Source of the DNA: a virus
IMG/VR virus record: IMGVR_UViG_3300027901_000031
Span: 1-26,055 of that record
Length of the DNA: 26,055 nucleotides
Reading direction: 5' to 3' (one strand)
Under the pieces are notes generated by a model. It did not search any database. It saw only the letters and a list, made by a program, of their open reading frames with translations, and was not told the origin of the DNA. Positions 1-7,061 of this stretch are shown here, in pieces. The position numbers and the translations under genes are program-made. Position 1 is the stretch's first letter. Each line of letters opens with the position of its first letter.

Positions 1-1435
1 CCGTATCACCGGAAGCAGCCGCATATTTTATCTCGATACCGATAGCGCCCATGTCCACAGTCTTTGACCATGTAACATCAACCGTTGTATCGTTATCTAC
101 GCGCCACTCTGTCTGGAGTCCTTCCGAATAAGGAACCCCCGCTTCGGCGATATTGTCGTCTACAAGTTCTGTGAAGCCAGAACCTTCAGTAGCACTAAAA
201 GCTGTTGTGTTGTCTCTATCGCAACCAAACGCGCCGAATGTAGCGTTATTGGCAGACCCGAAAGCGGCGAGCGTTGCTGTGATTGTCGTGCCACTTGTCG
301 GGCCACTGGTGGCAGATTGCACCACCGCACCGGAACCATTTGTTCCAGATGTATCTACATTTCCAAACTCATGCACCGCCCATATAGCGCCATCTTGCGT
401 AGCAGACCAGTCAAACGTAACGGCACCAGATGTGGGACTTGATCCCATCGCCCTGAAAACCGTGGTTCTGGAATAGTTTGTCTCATTTAATACTGTTTCA
501 ACTTGAACCCATGTCAAGCCATTACCAGAACAGGTCGGAACAACATTGTCGCCGGATGCGGCAGCGGCTGCCGTTACAACAGCCAAAAGCAGATAATTTC
601 CCGTAGGAGAAATAGACGCCGTACTTATAGAGGCGCTATTTGTTGTCGTGTTTCCGTTAGTCAGTAACGTTTGCGTTACTGTCGGCGGTTCATAGGCATC
701 TATGGTCGCAGCGTAAGTCGTGAGCGTTAACGCATCAACACCCGCATTGATGTTCGTACCGCTGCCAGTCGCGGGGGCAATGGCAATCTGGATGCCGACA
801 CGACCATCACTACCGCCAAGTGATACGGCTAGATTGGACGTACCACCGGCAGAGGCTTGGGTCTTGGTATAGACGTCTGCACCAACACCACTTGTATTGT
901 TGCTTGGGTCCTCAAGGCTGTAACCCGGCGCACCCCAGCCTGTACCGCTTGAGTAACTGGAGGGGGAGATGTCTGAGCCATCCGTACCCACCATCGCCAC
1001 AACAAGGCAGTCGTCAACATCCGTGGTAACAGCGGTTATCGTTAGCGACGAACCCGTGCTACCAACACCGACCCATGAACCGGTCTGGTTTATCGGGGCG
1101 GAGGTATCGACTCCGGTGATACGGAAGCACCAGCCGACTGCGTAATCTAATCCACCCGCAACCGCAACCGTAAGCGGGAAGGTTTCACTCCCGGTAGCAA
1201 CGCGCCAATAGAGAGAAGCCTGAACGTCCTGAGAATTATTGCCGTGGGCTATCTGCGTATAGGCATCGGGACTTGTTATCGTCGGCCAATCTTGCGTGTT
1301 GGAGTTTTCATTCGCAACAACTACAAGGATTAGATCATTGGCAGATAAACCCGAGGGTGCCGAGAAAGTTAATGAACTATCCTGAACACCTTCAGTGGTA
1401 GCAGTTGTATAACTAGCAATTACCGGGGCTGCCAT
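1..1435 (-). CDS. Tail/virion surface protein with tandem beta-rich domains (partial, C-terminus off window)
   Basis: An open frame starts at ATG 1435 (MAAPVIASYTTATTEG...) and runs off the left edge without a stop, giving at least 478 residues. It is rich in Ser, Thr, Gly, Ala and Val and poor in Lys. The pattern of short hydrophobic strands separated by Gly/Ser/Asn loops is typical of phage tail, fibre or decoration proteins. Two copies of the same domain can be seen, about residues 5-225 and 240-475. Each contains a strand like NDLILVVV or NYLLLAVV, a Trp-containing strand, an R(V/A)ATGSE or RAMGSSP turn, and a GVDTSAP or NVDTSGT turn. I found no catalytic motif. The gene is the last visible in the minus-strand structural run, 36 nt after its upstream neighbour, with a G-rich RBS (GGGGGCGC) just before ATAATG. 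The virion role is inferred from composition and position. Confidence 0.72.
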   Translation of the reverse strand, partial: MAAPVIASYTTATTEGVQDSSLTFSAPSGLSANDLILVVVANENSNTQDWPTITSPDAYTQIAHGNNSQDVQASLYWRVATGSETFPLTVAVAGGLDYAVGWCFRITGVDTSAPINQTGSWVGVGSTGSSLTITAVTTDVDDCLVVAMVGTDGSDISPSSYSSGTGWGAPGYSLEDPSNNTSGVGADVYTKTQASAGGTSNLAVSLGGSDGRVGIQIAIAPATGSGTNINAGVDALTLTTYAATIDAYEPPTVTQTLLTNGNTTTNSASISTASISPTGNYLLLAVVTAAAAASGDNVVPTCSGNGLTWVQVETVLNETNYSRTTVFRAMGSSPTSGAVTFDWSATQDGAIWAVHEFGNVDTSGTNGSGAVVQSATSGPTSGTTITATLAAFGSANNATFGAFGCDRDNTTAFSATEGSGFTELVDDNIAEAGVPYSEGLQTEWRVDNDTTVDVTWSKTVDMGAIGIEIKYAAASGDT

Positions 1436-1471
1436 TATGCGCCCCCGTTATTTATGCGATAAAACTCCACA

Positions 1472-1894
1472 TCATGCCCACTCTGTCGCTGCGATCAAGG
1501 AGTTAATCTGTGTAACAAGATCAGGCATATCGGTTGTCGTCACCTGTAGATTCGTAGATCGACCGTTTGTATCCAGTCCGTTATCAGAAGGCATTGGCAG
1601 ATTGGCAATCATGTAATCCCGATAAGTTGTCATGGCTGTACGGGTGGAGGCTGCCACAGCTCCAATATTGATACCGCCCAACTGATCAGACGCATACTGA
1701 CCAAGTCCAGTCAGAGTCTGGTTAGCCAAAATCGTATCGTAAGTATCCGCATTCAGGGTTAGAAGACGGCGAAGTTTCTGCTGGGATATAAAGCTGTTTG
1801 CTCCAAGCTCAGCAACTATACTATCAGCTTCAACGTTTAACCTACGGACTTCCGTAACGACCTCGTGAAATGCTTCTGAGAGTGTTTTAGCCAT
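1472..1894 (-). CDS. Hypothetical virion-associated protein, 140 aa
   Basis: I do not recognise the family. The chosen start is ATG 1894 (MAKTLSEAFHEVV), which shares a base with the upstream stop (TAATG) and so is translationally coupled. An earlier in-frame ATG at 1927 lies inside the upstream gene and is less likely. The protein is mostly helical in its first two thirds (FHEVVTEVRRLNVEADSIVAEL, shown here only by its outline: alternating charged and aliphatic residues). A Thr/Asn-rich linker follows, then a C-terminal helix ending in AATEWA. There are no membrane segments or catalytic motifs. It sits between a beta-rich 149-aa protein and the large tandem-domain tail protein, so a minor tail or neck role is plausible but inferred. 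Confidence 0.68.
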   Translation of the reverse strand: MAKTLSEAFHEVVTEVRRLNVEADSIVAELGANSFISQQKLRRLLTLNADTYDTILANQTLTGLGQYASDQLGGINIGAVAASTRTAMTTYRDYMIANLPMPSDNGLDTNGRSTNLQVTTTDMPDLVTQINSLIAATEWA

Positions 1895-2343
1895 TATGCT
1901 ATAGTGAAGATGCCTGAGGCATTCCAAGTAATAGTTAAATCGCCCGCTGTCATATCTACCGGACCCCCAAGGTCAACAAAAGCAATAGCCCTGTTGGTTG
2001 CATCCGTATCATTGTAGATAATCCCCCAGTAGGCATCTGTATCATTCGACGCATTCTGGGACCATGTTGGATTTGTGGCAGAATCAAACGTCATGGTACC
2101 CGCAGCTTCAGTTACTACAGTTCCCAAGTTGCCAAGAGAGGTGCCCCCGGCTGTATAAGAACCAGCTGATCCAACTTCAGTATAGTTTGTAGTGCCACCA
2201 GAAATACTGGGAACAGCATCCGAAGCTGTGGGTGTGGTAGTGTTATCACAGATAGCTACCTTGATATCATCAGCTGCTTCCCAACCACCATCTATCAAGT
2301 AAGCCTTAGCTTCATCAAAAACAGTTACGTCACCTTGTGCCAT
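1894..2343 (-). CDS. Beta-rich phage structural protein, 149 aa
   Basis: The protein starts MAQGDVTVFDEAKAYLIDGG at ATG 2343 and contains an Asp/Thr/Gly-rich body with repeated strand-turn segments and a C-terminal WNASGIFTIA. The MAQGDVTVF...DIKVAI-type opening is common among small virion or tail-associated proteins of tailed phages, from general family knowledge. Trp spacing and a high Thr/Asn/Gly content suggest an all-beta fold. There is no signal peptide or TM. The RBS AGAGG lies inside the end of the upstream gene, one base separating the two genes, and the stop overlaps the next ATG (TAATG). It could be a decoration or tail-tip protein; the exact role is unknown. Confidence 0.72.
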   Translation of the reverse strand: MAQGDVTVFDEAKAYLIDGGWEAADDIKVAICDNTTTPTASDAVPSISGGTTNYTEVGSAGSYTAGGTSLGNLGTVVTEAAGTMTFDSATNPTWSQNASNDTDAYWGIIYNDTDATNRAIAFVDLGGPVDMTAGDLTITWNASGIFTIA

Positions 2344-2344
2344 T

Positions 2345-2599
2345 TCAATATCCTCTTAATTTCTTAAGCGTTTTTTCCGCTTGTTTAACGTCAAATCGTT
2401 TATCCTTCTCCGCCTTCTTGCGAAATCTGTTCGGACCCTTCTTGGCTCCGGGGGTTCCGGCTTTTGGTGGATACTTGGAGTCAAGATTTCTCGCAGCCGC
2501 GATCCTCCCGCTCTCGTTGGTATATCCCGCGAAGAGTTTTCCAACCTTAGCCTTGGGCTTAGGCTTTCCAGATTTTACCCCGCCAGTTTGCTTCGCCAT
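2345..2599 (-). CDS. Small lysine-rich basic protein, 84 aa
   Basis: The protein starts at ATG 2599 behind a good RBS (AGAGGT, 7 nt spacing) and is very basic: Lys, Arg and Pro dominate, with motifs such as GKPKPKAKVGKLF and GPNRFRKKAEKDKRF. The gene overlaps the last 41 nt of the metallophosphoesterase gene in another frame and ends one base before the next gene, so it is part of a compressed operon. There are no hydrophobic segments. Such short basic proteins within a virion operon may bind DNA or help assembly. The family is not recognised, and this suggestion rests on charge and position only. Confidence 0.68.
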   Translation of the reverse strand: MAKQTGGVKSGKPKPKAKVGKLFAGYTNESGRIAAARNLDSKYPPKAGTPGAKKGPNRFRKKAEKDKRFDVKQAEKTLKKLRGY

Positions 2600-3509
2600 C
2601 TATAACCTCTACCCGCTCAGCGGTAATTTTACTGCCGTCAATTGTAAGGACAATAAACCCGCTTTGCCAGTCGGTCGGGCTGCCCTCTGCGTAAAGGAAG
2701 GCGGGAGAATCCCGACCTGCCAAGGTTCCACTTTCAATGCCATAGCGCGTTCCATTATAATCACTTAATGGATGTACTGTAAGCCTGTGCGTATGTCCGG
2801 TGACCATAGACTGTCCTGCTGCAAGAGCATTGTTACGTGCAGCGTAGTGCCCACCTCTAAAACGATGCTTGAGTACAATGGAGTCATTGATTGCCACCCC
2901 CCATCTAAACTTCCAATCAGGGAAGTGATCGACCAAGCGGGTACCCTTGACACCCTCAACATTGGGGGCATTGGTCGAAAAATAGGTATCGAACCGAATG
3001 TCATGGTTACCCCATATCCATTCAAGTTCCGCATTTCCCGCCGCTTCCCGAATAAGTCTCTGGGCTGTATCACACGCATCAAGCTCCTCAGCTACAGTAG
3101 GACCTTCATCCCACCCTATCCTTGAATGACGTGAAATAGAGTACCCGTCAAAGGCATCCCCATTACAGGTCACATTGTGTGGTTTAAGATGCTGGATTAC
3201 CTGAAGCAGTATCCAGAAGGCATCCGAGAAGTATCCGGGCCAGAAGTGGCAATCGCTGTAAACTACTCTAACATGAGTGTCATCAAAGTAACTAGGAGTA
3301 ATCGCCGCCGGGTACTGGATGTATTGCTCGCCGCCAATAGAAGGCAAAGATATAGAGTACTTGTTCTCAAGTGACCTCCGTCTCCGGTTGGCTGCTCTGA
3401 CACTGACTCGGGCTCTCTCTGCGACTTCCCTGACGGATGTGCTTGAGTCCCAAATCTGAATAAATTCCTGATCATTAACTTTTGGTTTTAGACCCAGTTT
3501 TTTCGTCAT
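2559..3509 (-). CDS. Calcineurin-like metallophosphoesterase with N-terminal helix-turn-helix, 316 aa
   Basis: The five signature blocks of the calcineurin-like phosphoesterase fold appear in order: D86-x-H88 (YSDCHF), NGD at 116-118, GNHD at 167-170, a His in the KHRFRGGH region near 214-221, and GHTH at 238-241. These residues bind the two catalytic metal ions in the family. Residues about 13-45 form a basic helix-turn-helix-like segment (SVREVAERARVSVRAANRRRR) not needed for catalysis, which suggests DNA or RNA binding. The substrate could be a nucleic acid end, a nucleotide or a phosphoprotein and cannot be read from the sequence. The gene overlaps both neighbours by 35 and 41 nt and lies among small virion genes, an unusual place for a phosphoesterase. 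Confidence 0.9.
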   Translation of the reverse strand: MTKKLGLKPKVNDQEFIQIWDSSTSVREVAERARVSVRAANRRRRSLENKYSISLPSIGGEQYIQYPAAITPSYFDDTHVRVVYSDCHFWPGYFSDAFWILLQVIQHLKPHNVTCNGDAFDGYSISRHSRIGWDEGPTVAEELDACDTAQRLIREAAGNAELEWIWGNHDIRFDTYFSTNAPNVEGVKGTRLVDHFPDWKFRWGVAINDSIVLKHRFRGGHYAARNNALAAGQSMVTGHTHRLTVHPLSDYNGTRYGIESGTLAGRDSPAFLYAEGSPTDWQSGFIVLTIDGSKITAERVEVIDGEANWRGKIWKA

Positions 3510-3765
3510 ACACCCACCACCCTAGAGTTTCAATCTTTTTAACCCAAGAGCGGGGAATCTTTCCCTTTCCACTCCATTGGTTGCCCCACGGATTATAAGT
3601 ATCAGCATGAACTACGAAGTTCTTGCCTTTGCTGACCAGCAAACCAACAGTTTGCATATAATGAATCCTCTGATCTTCAATCTCATCATACTCACTCCAG
3701 CCAGACTCCGCATCAGCATCCAGCCAATGTATTACAACGATAGGAATTTTCTTGCGGGAAGTCAT
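3475..3765 (-). CDS. Small conserved-type phage protein, 96 aa
   Basis: The start is ATG 3765 in an ATGA overlap with the upstream stop, and the 3' end overlaps the metallophosphoesterase by 35 nt. The pattern runs VVIHWLDADAESGWSEYDEI, then a central SVG-like strand (TVGLLVSKGKNFVVHADTY), then an IPRSWVKKIETL end. From memory this matches a widespread short phage protein family of unknown function: a W-D-A...GW opening and a C-terminal IPR...I..L helix. I would expect a small alpha/beta fold. No catalytic residues or membrane segment are evident. The function is unknown. Confidence 0.7.
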   Translation of the reverse strand: MTSRKKIPIVVIHWLDADAESGWSEYDEIEDQRIHYMQTVGLLVSKGKNFVVHADTYNPWGNQWSGKGKIPRSWVKKIETLGWWVYDEKTGSKTKS

Positions 3766-4064
3766 GAGTAAGAAAGGGAAGCCCGGTTATCCCAGACATT
3801 ATCAAAGTCGGCATTACCATCTGCCCATTCAATAGTGAGATCACCATCAGTACCGCTGGTCAGTCTTTGTACCTGCCAGACCGCTGAAGATGTAGCCGAA
3901 GCAATCGCAGCTTTCCCCACATAGGTGACCGTACTGCTGACCACATCCAATCGGGTGGCCTTCTCAGACGTATTCGACCCGACAACCGTAACGAGAGCAG
4001 CTCCGGTTTCTTCATTAACCAACCACGCTGCTTCTTTACCCTGTATGAGTAAAGAGTCGGCCAC
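3762..4064 (-). CDS. Small beta-rich probable virion protein, 100 aa (GTG start)
   Basis: Translation begins at GTG 4064, which overlaps the upstream TAG (TAGTG). The stop overlaps the next start by four bases, so expression is coupled on both sides. The sequence is Ser/Thr/Ala/Val-rich with alternating strand-like segments (AALVTVVGSN, TVTYVGKAAIASAT) and an acidic end (IEWADGNADFDNVWDNR). This resembles small head-tail joining or decoration proteins in composition only. No known motif, TM or signal peptide is seen. Confidence 0.66.
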   Translation of the reverse strand: MADSLLIQGKEAAWLVNEETGAALVTVVGSNTSEKATRLDVVSSTVTYVGKAAIASATSSAVWQVQRLTSGTDGDLTIEWADGNADFDNVWDNRASLSYS

Positions 4065-4426
4065 TACTCACCCTTTTTCTTGGTGGTGTACCGACGACCC
4101 CGCCACATGAACGTAGCATCAGCTCCCTTGGCAGCTCGGGCGGCATTAAACGCAGCTCTGAAAGACTTAGCAGAAGCAGAATCTTTCTTGTATACATCAT
4201 AGCCACCTTTACCCTTCTTGACTGGTTTATCCTTGGCTGCTTTTGCCTTAGCCTCAGCAGCATTAGCTTTACGGACAACCTCTTTATGCTTTCCCTTCTC
4301 TGCTTTGGCAGCAGCCTTGGAAGCCACTATCTTGTCAGACATAGAAGGAGCTGTAGCCATTCCGGGTTTAATCTTCTGAGGCTTCTTAAAAGTGCCAAGA
4401 GTCTCACCAACTTTACTTTTTGCCAT
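4064..4426 (-). CDS. Lys/Ala-rich basic phage protein with C-terminal WRGRRYTT motif, 120 aa
   Basis: The start is ATG 4426 in a TAATG overlap. Residues 1-85 are low complexity, rich in Lys and Ala, and probably disordered or helical. The C-terminus is better defined: a helix SFRAAFNAARAAKGADATF followed by the strand MWRGRRYTTKKKGE. The combination 'FRxAFxxAR...G..TFxWxGkkYtT' recurs in short phage head-region proteins, often of T7-like or marine phages, by general recollection. The strong positive charge suggests contact with DNA or an acidic partner inside the virion. The exact role is not known. Confidence 0.7.
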   Translation of the reverse strand: MAKSKVGETLGTFKKPQKIKPGMATAPSMSDKIVASKAAAKAEKGKHKEVVRKANAAEAKAKAAKDKPVKKGKGGYDVYKKDSASAKSFRAAFNAARAAKGADATFMWRGRRYTTKKKGE

Positions 4427-4644
4427 TACCTGTCACCCCACTTATCAATGCCATTTTTAACAGTCTTGATCATAAAAGGCCGCACTTCCTTGAGAGGGAT
4501 CAGCAAACCTTCATGGCCGGTGACACGCACGCGGTTGTTTTCATCAGTTGTGATAAGAGCTTTCTGACAATCGCTGTCGAAAGACTCAACCCACGTTCCG
4601 GTTGGAAAATACGGGTTCCTCTTGTGCACTATATACAGGCTCAT
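4426..4644 (-). CDS. Hypothetical protein, 72 aa
   Basis: The preferred start is ATG 4644, seven bases after GAGG. A GTG one codon earlier (4647) is possible. The gene starts 59 nt inside the 3' end of the glycosyltransferase gene and ends in a TAATG overlap with the basic protein gene. The sequence (MSLYIVHKRNPYFPTGTWVE...) has alternating strands and a central RVRVTGHEGLLIPLKEVRPF segment, suggesting a small beta-rich fold. The family is not recognised. Placement between coupled genes makes it a real gene despite its size. Confidence 0.62.
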   Translation of the reverse strand: MSLYIVHKRNPYFPTGTWVESFDSDCQKALITTDENNRVRVTGHEGLLIPLKEVRPFMIKTVKNGIDKWGDR

Positions 4645-5299
4645 CACTATTCCTCATTACCATATCATGACCGTAGTTCAACTTACCAACATGGCCTACT
4701 TGCTTACTGACATCATGGTCAATATAAATCTTGGCTCCGGAAGCTGCAATCTTCTCACAAAAAGCCCAATCCTCGCCAACATAACGTCCAGTTGTATTGT
4801 TCCACTTCTGTTCAAACCAAGGTTGGCCCATACCCTCTCTTGCAAACAGATTAAGATTAACAAGCATGATCCCGGTTCCGACTCTCCACACTTCTTCAAG
4901 ACCTGCCGAAGTGGGAGTTGTGTACACCAAATCTCCATAATGCTCTTTACCTTCCTGTCGGGCAGTCGGGTCTGAAGGAAGTTTTTTCGTAGCAACATTA
5001 CAGGCGACAACAAGCTTCCTATGCTCAAGAAGTCGATGTGCTAAATCTCGTGGAAATGTCTGATCCGAATCGAGAAAGAGGATATGGGTAGAACCCATCT
5101 CAAGGGCTTGTTCAACAAGCGATTCCCGTAACTGGGCAAGTATTGAACCTTTTTTATTCCAAACAGTGAAATCCCAACTATCAAAACCTTTCACTGGATG
5201 GGACGCAAGGTAGTTGGTTAGAAAAACCAAACTCATACCAAAATCTGACTCCCATATGTTGGTACTGGGAACAGCAATAAACAACCTCAATTGCTTCAC
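4586..5299 (-). CDS. GT-A-fold glycosyltransferase, 237 aa (GTG start)
   Basis: The start is GTG 5299, six bases after AGGAG, overlapping the stop of the 39-aa ORF. GT-A features are visible. They are an N-terminal nucleotide-sugar strand (LRLFIAVPST), the helix AQLRESLVEQALEMG, the DxD metal motif HILFLDSDQTFP (D77-S-D79), an acceptor-side GTGIML loop (141-146), and a G-E-D motif VGEDWAFCEKI (175-182) near the catalytic base. A final metal-ligand-type histidine lies in VGHVG (203). Family proteins transfer a sugar from an activated donor to an acceptor. Here the acceptor might be a virion protein, modified DNA or host glycan; nothing in the sequence decides. Its place in the head/neck operon favours virion decoration, as inference. 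Confidence 0.86.
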   Translation of the reverse strand: MKQLRLFIAVPSTNIWESDFGMSLVFLTNYLASHPVKGFDSWDFTVWNKKGSILAQLRESLVEQALEMGSTHILFLDSDQTFPRDLAHRLLEHRKLVVACNVATKKLPSDPTARQEGKEHYGDLVYTTPTSAGLEEVWRVGTGIMLVNLNLFAREGMGQPWFEQKWNNTTGRYVGEDWAFCEKIAASGAKIYIDHDVSKQVGHVGKLNYGHDMVMRNSDEPVYSAQEEPVFSNRNVG

Positions 5300-5415
5300 T
5301 TTTTTCTCCTTTTCTTGGCTCCCTTCTTACAATGCTTCTTCCAATCAGAAGGCACTCGTTCTCCGCGAGCAGCCTTCACCGCAAACGCCCTACATTGAGC
5401 TGCTGTATACGGCAT
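5296..5415 (-). CDS. Small basic ORF, 39 aa
   Basis: This short gene fills the space between two coupled genes. Its ATG (5415) overlaps the upstream TAA (TAATG) and its TGA overlaps the glycosyltransferase GTG. The peptide opens MPYTAAQCRAFAVKAARGER, continues with a VPSDWKKHC segment and ends in a Lys/Arg tail. The pattern 'YTAxQCRAFxxKAARGE..PxDWxxHC' looks like a recurring tiny phage head-gene product, by recollection. Two cysteines could bind metal, but that is conjecture. The exact fit between both neighbours is the main evidence that it is real. Confidence 0.66.
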   Translation of the reverse strand: MPYTAAQCRAFAVKAARGERVPSDWKKHCKKGAKKRRKK

Positions 5416-5690
5416 TAGTCTTCCCTTGCCATTTTCGCAAACTCATTTTCATTTTCGCCGTAAGCGTCAACCTCCTGAATCTCTATCTGGAACTCATACC
5501 GATCAGCATCAGTATTAGACTCACGGTTTTCCAACGATTTGACTCGACCTCGCAGTTTAACCTCCACCGGTTCGTCCAACTCCAAGGATTCGATAATCTC
5601 CTTGTTCGCCGGGATATATAAAACGGCATAGGGCTGCGATACGATACCCTCCTCACTGGGTGAGGTTTTTGGCAAAGTGTACTTCGGCAT
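5415..5690 (-). CDS. Small beta-rich capsid-region protein, 91 aa
   Basis: The chosen start is ATG 5690 (MPKYTLPKTSPSEEG), one base after the stop of the 41-aa membrane protein. A longer TTG-initiated frame from 5702 is less likely. The body alternates strands and charged turns: QPYAVLYIPANKEI, EVKLRGRVKSLENRES, RYEFQIEIQEVDAYGE. The 'VEVxLxGxVxxLE...YExxIEI..V.AY' pattern suggests a small beta-sandwich or capsid-stabilising protein. The location just downstream of the major capsid gene supports a head role, though this is inferred. The C-terminus is acidic and the stop is coupled to the next gene. Confidence 0.66.
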   Translation of the reverse strand: MPKYTLPKTSPSEEGIVSQPYAVLYIPANKEIIESLELDEPVEVKLRGRVKSLENRESNTDADRYEFQIEIQEVDAYGENENEFAKMARED

Positions 5691-5691
5691 C

Positions 5692-5817
5692 TCAACCGCC
5701 AAACAGCTTAGAGACCACAGTCAAGGCAGTACCTACGCCAACAACAACAAACATAACAATAATAACGCGCAACACAATGTGCTGCTCCATGAACTTAGCT
5801 TTGATTTGTTCCAACAT
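5692..5817 (-). CDS. Single-pass small membrane protein, 41 aa
   Basis: The ATG at 5817 follows a clear RBS (GGAGGT, four bases before ATG) and the frame ends TGA 5694-5692, one base before the next ATG. The peptide has a short amphipathic start (MLEQIKAKFMEQ) and one hydrophobic helix, about residues 13-36 (IVLRVIIVMFVVVGVGTALTVV). It ends KLFGG. It is the first gene after the capsid terminator. It could be a small holin-like, superinfection-exclusion or virion membrane peptide; no family is recognised. Good RBS, exact junction and coding bias towards a TM helix support it. Confidence 0.68.
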   Translation of the reverse strand: MLEQIKAKFMEQHIVLRVIIVMFVVVGVGTALTVVSKLFGG

Positions 5818-5828
5818 GACTACCTCCA

Positions 5829-5860
5829 GAAAAAAAAGAGAGAGGGGGGCCGAAGCCCCC
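5829..5860 (-). terminator. Rho-independent terminator after the major capsid gene
   Basis: On the minus strand the sequence reads GGGGGC-TTCG-GCCCCC, a six-pair GC stem with a UUCG tetraloop, followed by CTCTCTC and a run of eight T. It lies 8 nt past the capsid stop and is a textbook intrinsic terminator. Partial read-through would lower expression of the smaller downstream genes relative to capsid. Confidence 0.92.
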
Positions 5861-5868
5861 ATCCCTTA

Positions 5869-7050
5869 CTACACTACGAAGTTACCCAGATAAGCCATCG
5901 TCTTCTCGTGACGAATCTCCAGCCCGGCTTCAGTCAGCCACTGGCCCTTCTGGAAGTCAGCATCATTCGCTTGAATGTTGTCTTCCATACGGGTATCACG
6001 CATATGACGATAGATGATCGCACTCGGGTCGATGATGAAAGCACTATTGGTATAAACCGCATGGGTGTTCATCAAAGGGTGAGTACGAACATACAGCGTA
6101 CCCTGAGGCAGAACCCAACGCTGGAGCTGCATACCGTAAGTCTTGATCGTGCCGTCAAAATTGACACGGGTAGAACTCGAAGTACGAGCCAGCTTGTTGA
6201 GGCTGTTCAGGAAGCCATTACCTGCGAACACAATACGCTCGTTACCGGCAGAACCCGCATCGTAGTCAAACACCGAGTAGGTGTCGTCCAAGAAGGTGTC
6301 CTCGGTAGGAGTGGTCGTATAGACCTTTGCATTCGTAGTAATGAAGCTACGCAGACCACCAGTGAAACGCTTCGGCTTGGTGCCCGAAGTATCTTCATTG
6401 GCTACGCCGAAAATCCAAGCGAATTCCATTGCCACCGAATGATCGAACATCTTGCGCTTCTTATCATTCTTCAGCGGATCGCCAGTACGGGTACGAGTCA
6501 GCTTCGCCGTATTGGTGATCTGGTATGCCGTCTTGAAAATCTGGCAGTAGTTGGTCTTCTTGGTCGGGTTACGGGTTGACGTATCCGGAGAAGTACTACC
6601 TTCCTCGTAGGTGTTACCTACTTTGGTCAGGTTGGCACTCGCACCAGTAGCAGCCGCCGTAGTACCAGCAGCACCACGCTTAACCACAATCGCGGTATCA
6701 GAGGTAACGCTGGAAACTTCGACCAGTTCGTTGTCGTAGGTGGCAGTTTCAGTCTTCTCCACCAGCAAAATATCGCCGGGGACCAGATCAAGACCACCTG
6801 CGGTCAGGCCGAACGCTGTAGACGACGCAGAAGCACCGGTCGCATCCATAGTGACACGGATAGCGTTCAGCTCTTCTTCCCACCAATTGAACTCGGGATC
6901 GTCAACACTCTCACTCTTCATACGGCTCATAAGAGCAGTCAGAGGAGCAGAGCCGTTCGGGTTACGCCACAGAATCATTTCACGGAAATTTTTTGGACGC
7001 TCGTCTGTAGCCCAGTCGCCCGTTCCGCGCAAACCAGCAATGCTAGCCAT
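5869..7050 (-). CDS. Major capsid protein, 393 aa (SU10/DUF5309-like)
   Basis: The size, the position directly after portal and scaffold genes, and the strong terminator behind it identify the major head protein. The sequence opens MASIAGLRGTGDWATDERPK, continues with NFREMILWRNPNGSAPLTALMS and contains a helix-rich middle (QIFKTAYQITNTAKLTRT...) followed by a C-terminal beta-rich domain ending EIRHEKTMAYLGNFVV. The 'N-terminal GT..WaTdeRP..FRe.I....P.g.aPLTAL' layout resembles the SU10-type (DUF5309) capsid family with an HK97-like fold, by recollection; the precise family needs a profile search. The RBS (GAGG) is about nine bases from ATG. Codons are more GC-ending and regular than in neighbours, fitting high expression. 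Confidence 0.9.
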   Translation of the reverse strand: MASIAGLRGTGDWATDERPKNFREMILWRNPNGSAPLTALMSRMKSESVDDPEFNWWEEELNAIRVTMDATGASASSTAFGLTAGGLDLVPGDILLVEKTETATYDNELVEVSSVTSDTAIVVKRGAAGTTAAATGASANLTKVGNTYEEGSTSPDTSTRNPTKKTNYCQIFKTAYQITNTAKLTRTRTGDPLKNDKKRKMFDHSVAMEFAWIFGVANEDTSGTKPKRFTGGLRSFITTNAKVYTTTPTEDTFLDDTYSVFDYDAGSAGNERIVFAGNGFLNSLNKLARTSSSTRVNFDGTIKTYGMQLQRWVLPQGTLYVRTHPLMNTHAVYTNSAFIIDPSAIIYRHMRDTRMEDNIQANDADFQKGQWLTEAGLEIRHEKTMAYLGNFVV

Positions 7051-7061
7051 TTGTATCTACC

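Noticed and set aside
5677-6579. Plus-strand open frame (300 codons) opposite capsid and small genes
   Set aside because: Antisense to the major capsid gene, whose biased codons open this frame; it also crosses the terminator hairpin.
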